Below, piece after piece: positions 59,742-64,000 of a DNA stretch of 64,000 nucleotides. The stretch's first letter is position 1. Every line of letters begins with the position of its first letter. The translations under genes were made by a program, and so were the position numbers. The notes under the pieces are model-generated. The model saw nothing but the letters and a program-made list of their open reading frames with translations, made no database searches and was not told where the DNA came from. The stretch comes from Asaia bogorensis (GTDB lineage Bacteria; Pseudomonadota; Alphaproteobacteria; Acetobacterales; Acetobacteraceae), in the NCBI RefSeq assembly GCF_900465345.1, contig NZ_UEGO01000013.1:62001-126000 (forward strand), given 5' to 3'.

Positions 59742-61088
59742 TCAGCGCGAGCGCGGGGGGCGATTTCCCGAAGGCTTCCCGCCACCGCCGTTTCGTGGTG
59801 CACCGCCGGGGCGGCCGCTCCCACCGGGACGCTGGCCGCCACCCGGACGACCACCACCACCACCTGCGCGCTGGCCACCACCACGCGGCTGATTGCGTCC
59901 ACGGCCACCGCCACCCAGTACCGGCGGACGCATCGTGGAATTCTGGGCCTCTTCCGAATGATAGGGATGATCGCTCACCACGGGAATGGACTTGCCAATC
60001 AGTTTCTCGATGTCACGCAGCCAGGCCCGCTGCTCCGCATCACACAGGGAAACAGCCCAGCCATCACGCCCGGCGCGCGCGGTACGGCCGATACGATGGA
60101 CATAGCTCTCCGCAACATTGGGCAGGTCATAATTGAACACGTGGCTTACATCATCCACGTCGATACCGCGTGCAGCGATATCGGTCGCCACGAGCACCTT
60201 GACTGACCCATCACGGAAACCAGCCATGGCGCGCTCACGTGCGCCCTGGGACTTGTTGCCGTGGATTGCCTCGGCGCGAATGCCTTCAGCATTGAGGAAA
60301 TCGGCCACCTTATTCGCTTCATGCTTCATGAGCGTGAAGACCACGGCGCGCTGGACCTTGTCATTCTTGACCAGCAGCAGTGTTGCGGCGCGCTTGTCCT
60401 CAGCCTTGACGAACATCACAGCCTGACGAATGCGGTCGACGGTCGAAGATGGCGGGGTTACCTCCACCTTGGCTGGGTCACGCAGAAGCGAATGCGCGAG
60501 CTCCTCAATGGCCTTCGGCATGGTGGCGGAGAACAGGACCGTCTGACGCTCCTTGGGGAGCAGTGCCACGATGCGGCGGATGTCGCGCACGAAGCCCATA
60601 TCGAGCATACGATCGGCTTCGTCGAGCACCAGCATCTCGAGATCATGTAAATCGATATGACCCTGACCGATCAGATCGAGCAGGCGGCCAGGTGCCGCCG
60701 TCAGCACATCGACGCCGCGACGCATGGCCTCGACCTGCCGGCCCTGACCGACACCGCCAAAGATGACAGCGTGGCGCAGCTTCATATGACGGGCATAGGC
60801 CTTGAAACTGTCATCAATCTGCGCTGCCAGCTCACGGGTCGGCGCAAGCACGAGCACGCGAGCGCCCTTGGGTGTCAGGGGGCGGTGATGCGTTGCAAGA
60901 CGATGGAGCGCGGGAAGCGCAAACGCGGCCGTCTTGCCCGTTCCGGTCTGGGCGAGGCCGAGCAGATCGCGCCCCTGCAAGAGATAAGGAATCGATCCTG
61001 ACTGGATCGGCGTCGGAGTTGTATAGCCCTCTTCGCTCAAGGCACGCTGGATGGGCATGGCGAGCTGGAGATCGGCAAAACTGGTCAT
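59742..61088 (-). CDS. DEAD-box RNA helicase, RhlE type
   Basis: 448 residues from the ATG at 61088 (AAGGAGG ~12 bases upstream). Motifs: Q motif (TTPTPIQSGSIP), I AQTGTGKTAAF, Ia PTRELAAQ, II DEAD (LVLDEADRML), III SAT, IV/V and VI HRIGRTARAG. The C-terminal ~65 residues are Gly/Arg/Pro-rich (RGG-like), good for RNA binding. RhlE-group helicases act in ribosome assembly and RNA turnover. A hairpin lies in the leader and the gene ends in a strong terminator. Confidence 0.94.
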   Translation of the reverse strand: MTSFADLQLAMPIQRALSEEGYTTPTPIQSGSIPYLLQGRDLLGLAQTGTGKTAAFALPALHRLATHHRPLTPKGARVLVLAPTRELAAQIDDSFKAYARHMKLRHAVIFGGVGQGRQVEAMRRGVDVLTAAPGRLLDLIGQGHIDLHDLEMLVLDEADRMLDMGFVRDIRRIVALLPKERQTVLFSATMPKAIEELAHSLLRDPAKVEVTPPSSTVDRIRQAVMFVKAEDKRAATLLLVKNDKVQRAVVFTLMKHEANKVADFLNAEGIRAEAIHGNKSQGARERAMAGFRDGSVKVLVATDIAARGIDVDDVSHVFNYDLPNVAESYVHRIGRTARAGRDGWAVSLCDAEQRAWLRDIEKLIGKSIPVVSDHPYHSEEAQNSTMRPPVLGGGGRGRNQPRGGGQRAGGGGGRPGGGQRPGGSGRPGGAPRNGGGGKPSGNRPPRSR

Positions 61089-61368
61089 GAGCGAGAAACG
61101 CCTCCTTGGGCACAAGCCTGCCGAAAACAGCAGGCTTACAGGATGACGTCTCTTGGCCCGGACGTCGTCAGGATAGGAAAAGATCCAGAAACTGACGACA
61201 CAGGTTGCACAACGTCTGTCGCAGCAGCGACAGACGGGCCACCAGAGTCAATCTGGACCGGGAAGAGCCCCATATAGGCAGAGGCTCGCATTCATGCAAG
61301 CCGCCGCACTTACTAAACCGTGATCGACAACAATAGACCCGCGGTTCCGGTCTGCCAGATCGTGTCTC
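61089..61368 (-). promoter_or_regulatory. Leader region of the helicase gene with two hairpins
   Basis: 280 bases without a gene. AAGCCTGC (61114-61121) / GCAGGCTT (61130-61137) is an 8-base stem 26 bases before the helicase start. CGTCTGTCGC (61213-61222) / GCGACAGACG (61227-61236) is a 10-base stem that may end the nitroreductase transcript. Helicase leaders of this kind can be autoregulated. Confidence 0.5.
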
Positions 61369-61977
61369 TCAGGCAAAACGATTGTTGATGATCGTCTCTT
61401 CCAGCGGCAGATGGCCGCCATGCGGAGGATAATCACCTGCCTTCTTGCCGATTGCGACAAACATGACGACTTCATGATCCTTGGGCAGGTTGATCAATTC
61501 GCCAACGGCCTTGAAGTCGAACCCATCCATGGGGCAGCTCTGATAGCCATGGGCGGCTGCGGCAAGCATCAAGGCATACGCTGCCATGCCACATGACCGG
61601 ATCCCCTCGTCGCGCTGCATCTGCTCGTTGCCGCTATAGAATTTCTGAATCATGCCCTCATAGGTCGCCTGCATCTTCTCGGGAGCTTCGGCCCAGTAAC
61701 GCGCCGGGTTCTTTTCCCACGCCTTGAAATCGGCGCAGAGCACGATAAGAGCACTCGCCTCTTCCACCTGCGGCTGATTCCATGAAACTGCACGGATTTC
61801 CTTGCGCAGCGCGGGATCCGACACAACAACAAAGCGCCAGTGCTGGATATTGAATGCTGTGGGGGCATGACGCCCTGCATCAAGAATGGCGCGCAGTTCA
61901 TGCTCGGGGATCGTTACATCCGGCTCGAAGCGCTTGGTCGCTCTACGTTCGGCGATGGCAGTCAGAATGTCTGTCAT
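61369..61977 (-). CDS. Nitroreductase-family FMN oxidoreductase
   Basis: 202 residues from the ATG at 61977 (GCGGAGTT upstream); the frame from 62040 is rejected. FMN-binding blocks are AIAERRATKRFEPD, HAPTAFNIQHWRFVVV and a C-terminal PMDGFDFKAVGELINLP with VAIGKKAGDYPPHGGHLPLEE. This is the NfsB/RutE-like group of NAD(P)H-dependent enzymes that reduce nitro or quinone compounds. The substrate is unknown. It stands between the helicase and metW with its own promoter likely. Confidence 0.9.
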   Translation of the reverse strand: MTDILTAIAERRATKRFEPDVTIPEHELRAILDAGRHAPTAFNIQHWRFVVVSDPALRKEIRAVSWNQPQVEEASALIVLCADFKAWEKNPARYWAEAPEKMQATYEGMIQKFYSGNEQMQRDEGIRSCGMAAYALMLAAAAHGYQSCPMDGFDFKAVGELINLPKDHEVVMFVAIGKKAGDYPPHGGHLPLEETIINNRFA

Positions 61978-62114
61978 GAATAACTCCGCTCTCCTGAGAA
62001 CCCCGGCAGGGTTATGGAGCTCAGGAAACGCATCATGCAAACACAGGGTTCACGCCGACGTAAAGCGATATTTCGACTAAATTCGTAATATGCTTTCGCG
62101 ACGGATGCGCCCGC

Positions 62115-62714
62115 TCAACGCTTGCGTAGAAGAAAGAGCGCCTGCTCGCCAAACAGATTGGCCAGGCGGATCGACCGACGCCACGGAGCGCGCTCTCCGG
62201 CCTCATCAATGGCCAGCCAGCGATCGATCACATAGCCCTCGCTCTCGCAAAGCTCCAGAAAGTCCTGAATGGTGCATGGATGGATATTGGGTGTCTCGTA
62301 CCAAGGCGTATGCCACACCTTGTTCATGGGCATTCGCCCGCTGAGCAGGATCTGCAGGCGCAATCGCCAATGGCCGAAATTGGGGAAGGAAACGATCGCA
62401 TGACGGCCGATGCGGAGCATCTGGCGTAGCACCTCGCGTGGCTTCTCGACCGCCTGAAGCGTGCGTTGCAGCACCACATAATCGAAAGCGTCGTCGGAAT
62501 AATGGATGAGATCCTGATCGGCATCACCGTGCATGACGGGCAGACCATGCGCGACCGAACGCGTCACCTCGCGCATGTCGATTTCAATGCCGCGCGCATC
62601 GCACTGGCGGGTGCGGAACAGATGGTCGATCAGGGCGCCGTCGCCACTCCCGACATCCAGAACGCGCGTTCCGGGCTCGATCATCTCGGCAATGAGTTGC
62701 TGATCAAGACGCAT
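62115..62714 (-). CDS. metW: Methionine biosynthesis protein MetW
   Basis: 199 residues. A class I SAM-dependent methyltransferase fold: [16 protein letters not shown] (~19-34), a GIEIDM acidic site, and [21 protein letters not shown]. MetW in several Proteobacteria is needed with MetX for homoserine acetylation or activates it. Its start overlaps the metX stop by 11 bases, so they are coupled. No catalytic substrate is shown. Confidence 0.94.
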   Translation of the reverse strand: MRLDQQLIAEMIEPGTRVLDVGSGDGALIDHLFRTRQCDARGIEIDMREVTRSVAHGLPVMHGDADQDLIHYSDDAFDYVVLQRTLQAVEKPREVLRQMLRIGRHAIVSFPNFGHWRLRLQILLSGRMPMNKVWHTPWYETPNIHPCTIQDFLELCESEGYVIDRWLAIDEAGERAPWRRSIRLANLFGEQALFLLRKR

Positions 62715-63894
62715 GGGGCACCTCTCCCGCTTCGGCTATCAGTCCTGCCTGCTCTGCCGCGCCATTGATGAATCCACGCATGGTGCGATCAAGATCGGGC
62801 TCCTCAAGCAAAAACGCATCGTGCCCCCTGTCGCTCTCGATCTCGACAAAGGAGACGTTCACTCCTGCCTGGTTCAGGGCACGTGCCAAGAGCCGCGACT
62901 GCGATGTCGGGAACAGCCAGTCGGAGGTGAAAGAGATAATGCAGAAACGCGTCGTGCAATGGCGGAAGGGTGCCGACAGATCGCCGTCGTAATCCGCGCT
63001 CAGATCGAAGTAATCCAGAGCCCGCGTGATCGTCAGATAGGAATTGGCATCGAAGCGACGCACGAAGCTCGACCCCTGATGACGCAGATAGCTTTCGACC
63101 TCGAAGATTTCGCCAAAGAGCGAGTTTCCCGATGCAGTGGCTTCGGGAGAAGGTATGGCGTCGCGTCGCGTGCGACGGCCGAACTTCTGGGTCAGCGCCT
63201 CTTCGGACAGATAGGTAATGTGGGCCATCATACGGGCCACAGCGAGGCCCTTCGCCGGGATCGTGCCATGCGCCCAGTATCGACCACCGCACCAGTCCGG
63301 ATCTCCACAGATCGCCTGGCGGCTCACCTCGTTGAACGCAATGTTCTGGGCGGAATGAAACGGCGCCGTTGCGATGGGCATTGCAGCACCCACACGCTCG
63401 GGGAAACTGGCCACCCATTGCAGCACCTGCATGCCGCCCATCGAGCCGCCAATGGCGGCGAACAGGCGCTCTATCCCCAGATGGTCCAGAAGCTTCGCCT
63501 GGGCGAAGACCATATCCCTGATGGTAATGGGCGGAAAGTCGGTGCCCCAGGGTTCACCATTGTCTCTCACGGTGCGCGGACCAGACGAGCCCATGCAGCC
63601 GCCCAGAACATTGACGCAGATAACGTAGAACCGATCGGTATCGATCGCGCGCCCGGGCCCGACAGCACGGCTCCACCATCCCGGTTTGCCGGTAACAGGG
63701 TGTGTTTCGGCTACGTACTGGTCGCCTGTCAGAGCATGACAAACAAGAATGACATTATCCCGCTGTGGCGAGAGTGTTCCGTACGCGCAATACGCAATCT
63801 CCAGTGGTGCAATATGCACCCCGCATTCCAGTGTCAGCCCCTGTTCGAGCCTTGTACGGAACGACGTGGGAGACGGGTTTTCCGGCAGGCTCAT
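62704..63894 (-). CDS. metX: Homoserine O-acetyltransferase
   Basis: 396 residues from the ATG at 63894; the GTG at 63903 is an alternative. The ATG overlaps the stop of the preceding frame as ATGA, which is why I prefer it. It acylates homoserine for methionine synthesis. Alpha/beta-hydrolase motifs: S151 in [22 protein letters not shown], and the late [10 protein letters not shown] with the catalytic His and Asp. Whether it uses acetyl- or succinyl-CoA cannot be told. metW follows. Confidence 0.95.
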   Translation of the reverse strand: MSLPENPSPTSFRTRLEQGLTLECGVHIAPLEIAYCAYGTLSPQRDNVILVCHALTGDQYVAETHPVTGKPGWWSRAVGPGRAIDTDRFYVICVNVLGGCMGSSGPRTVRDNGEPWGTDFPPITIRDMVFAQAKLLDHLGIERLFAAIGGSMGGMQVLQWVASFPERVGAAMPIATAPFHSAQNIAFNEVSRQAICGDPDWCGGRYWAHGTIPAKGLAVARMMAHITYLSEEALTQKFGRRTRRDAIPSPEATASGNSLFGEIFEVESYLRHQGSSFVRRFDANSYLTITRALDYFDLSADYDGDLSAPFRHCTTRFCIISFTSDWLFPTSQSRLLARALNQAGVNVSFVEIESDRGHDAFLLEEPDLDRTMRGFINGAAEQAGLIAEAGEVPHAS

Positions 63895-64000
63895 GCCTCC
63901 CACCAGATCGGGTTGTGTAACGTCTTTCGCAAGGTTTGTGCGCCCGGTGCTCGGCCCTCTCGTTTCGGCCTTGTCATGGTCTTCTGTCGGGCGTGTGGCC
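63891..64000 (-). CDS. Partial gene upstream of metX (C-terminal end)
   Basis: The minus frame is open from the right edge and ends TGA at 63893-63891, overlapping the metX ATG (ATGA). About 35 basic residues are visible, ending LHNPIWWEA. No family pattern can be read. The overlap suggests a co-transcribed gene whose start lies beyond the window. It could be a chance frame. Confidence 0.4.
   Translation of the reverse strand, partial: PHARQKTMTRPKREGRAPGAQTLRKTLHNPIWWEA

Noticed and set aside
59538-60206. 222-residue frame over the ackA-helicase gap
   Set aside because: Runs into the helicase gene on the opposite strand, has low-complexity Thr-rich sequence and no ribosome site.

Overview
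This window looks like chromosomal DNA of an acetic acid bacterium (Alphaproteobacteria, Acetobacteraceae; a Gluconobacter/Asaia-like relative is my best guess). The basis is GC-rich coding sequence, an edd-eda (Entner-Doudoroff) pair, a phosphoketolase-acetate kinase pair, a 257-residue polyol dehydrogenase of the Gluconobacter D-arabitol dehydrogenase type, and a metX-metW pair. The genus is inference. I see no tRNA, rRNA, insertion sequence, prophage or CRISPR array; almost everything is dense, ordinary chromosome.

Layout, left to right. The left edge holds the N-terminal part of a LacI-type regulator (minus strand). From 948 to 9318 runs a plus-strand string: a small two-repeat protein, an MltB-like transglycosylase, RlpA, a D,D-carboxypeptidase, tmk, holB, metG, tatD and a beta-lactamase-fold hydrolase. 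The last five are joined mostly by 4-base overlaps and the string ends in a terminator that begins inside the last coding region. 9595-14379 is the prkA-yeaH-spoVR stress trio. 14709-24109 holds a CPA1 antiporter with a regulatory C-terminus, the thiamine thiazole genes thiO-thiS-thiG-thiE, the hexosamine genes glmU-glmS, and gph. 24198-31655 holds a DUF3108-like protein overlapping gyrB, a Tat-exported SDR, and clpB behind a candidate heat-shock (RpoH) promoter. 31751-38011 is a mixed stretch: a glycosyltransferase fused to a discoidin-like domain, an AGE epimerase, a two-repeat exported protein, purH, and a YdjM-type membrane protein.

38249-42393 is a three-gene tripartite efflux operon (EmrB-like MFS, EmrA-like adaptor, NodT-like outer-membrane lipoprotein) with a near-perfect 19-base palindrome upstream. 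42749-45227 is edd-eda, divergent from a TonB-dependent receptor (45528-48470). 48635-54058 encodes a ribulokinase-like FGGY kinase, two ABC permeases, an ABC ATPase and a polyol dehydrogenase, but no binding protein. 54196-59240 (minus) holds ackA-xfp-HAD-GST. 59742-61088 is a DEAD-box helicase, then a nitroreductase, metW, metX and the end of one more gene at the right edge.

How the genes may work together (inference): the ABC transporter takes up a pentitol, the SDR oxidises it to a pentulose, the FGGY kinase phosphorylates it, and after epimerisation to xylulose 5-phosphate the phosphoketolase cleaves it to acetyl phosphate and glyceraldehyde 3-phosphate. Acetate kinase then makes ATP. 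Edd-Eda supplies the parallel gluconate 6-phosphate branch. The region 42.7-59.2 kb thus reads as a sugar/polyol catabolism block. I did not find an obviously new defence or signalling system. The most unusual signals are the edd reading frame running 131 bases into eda, the missing binding protein, the glycosyltransferase-discoidin fusion, and several strong operator-like palindromes with no regulator beside them.
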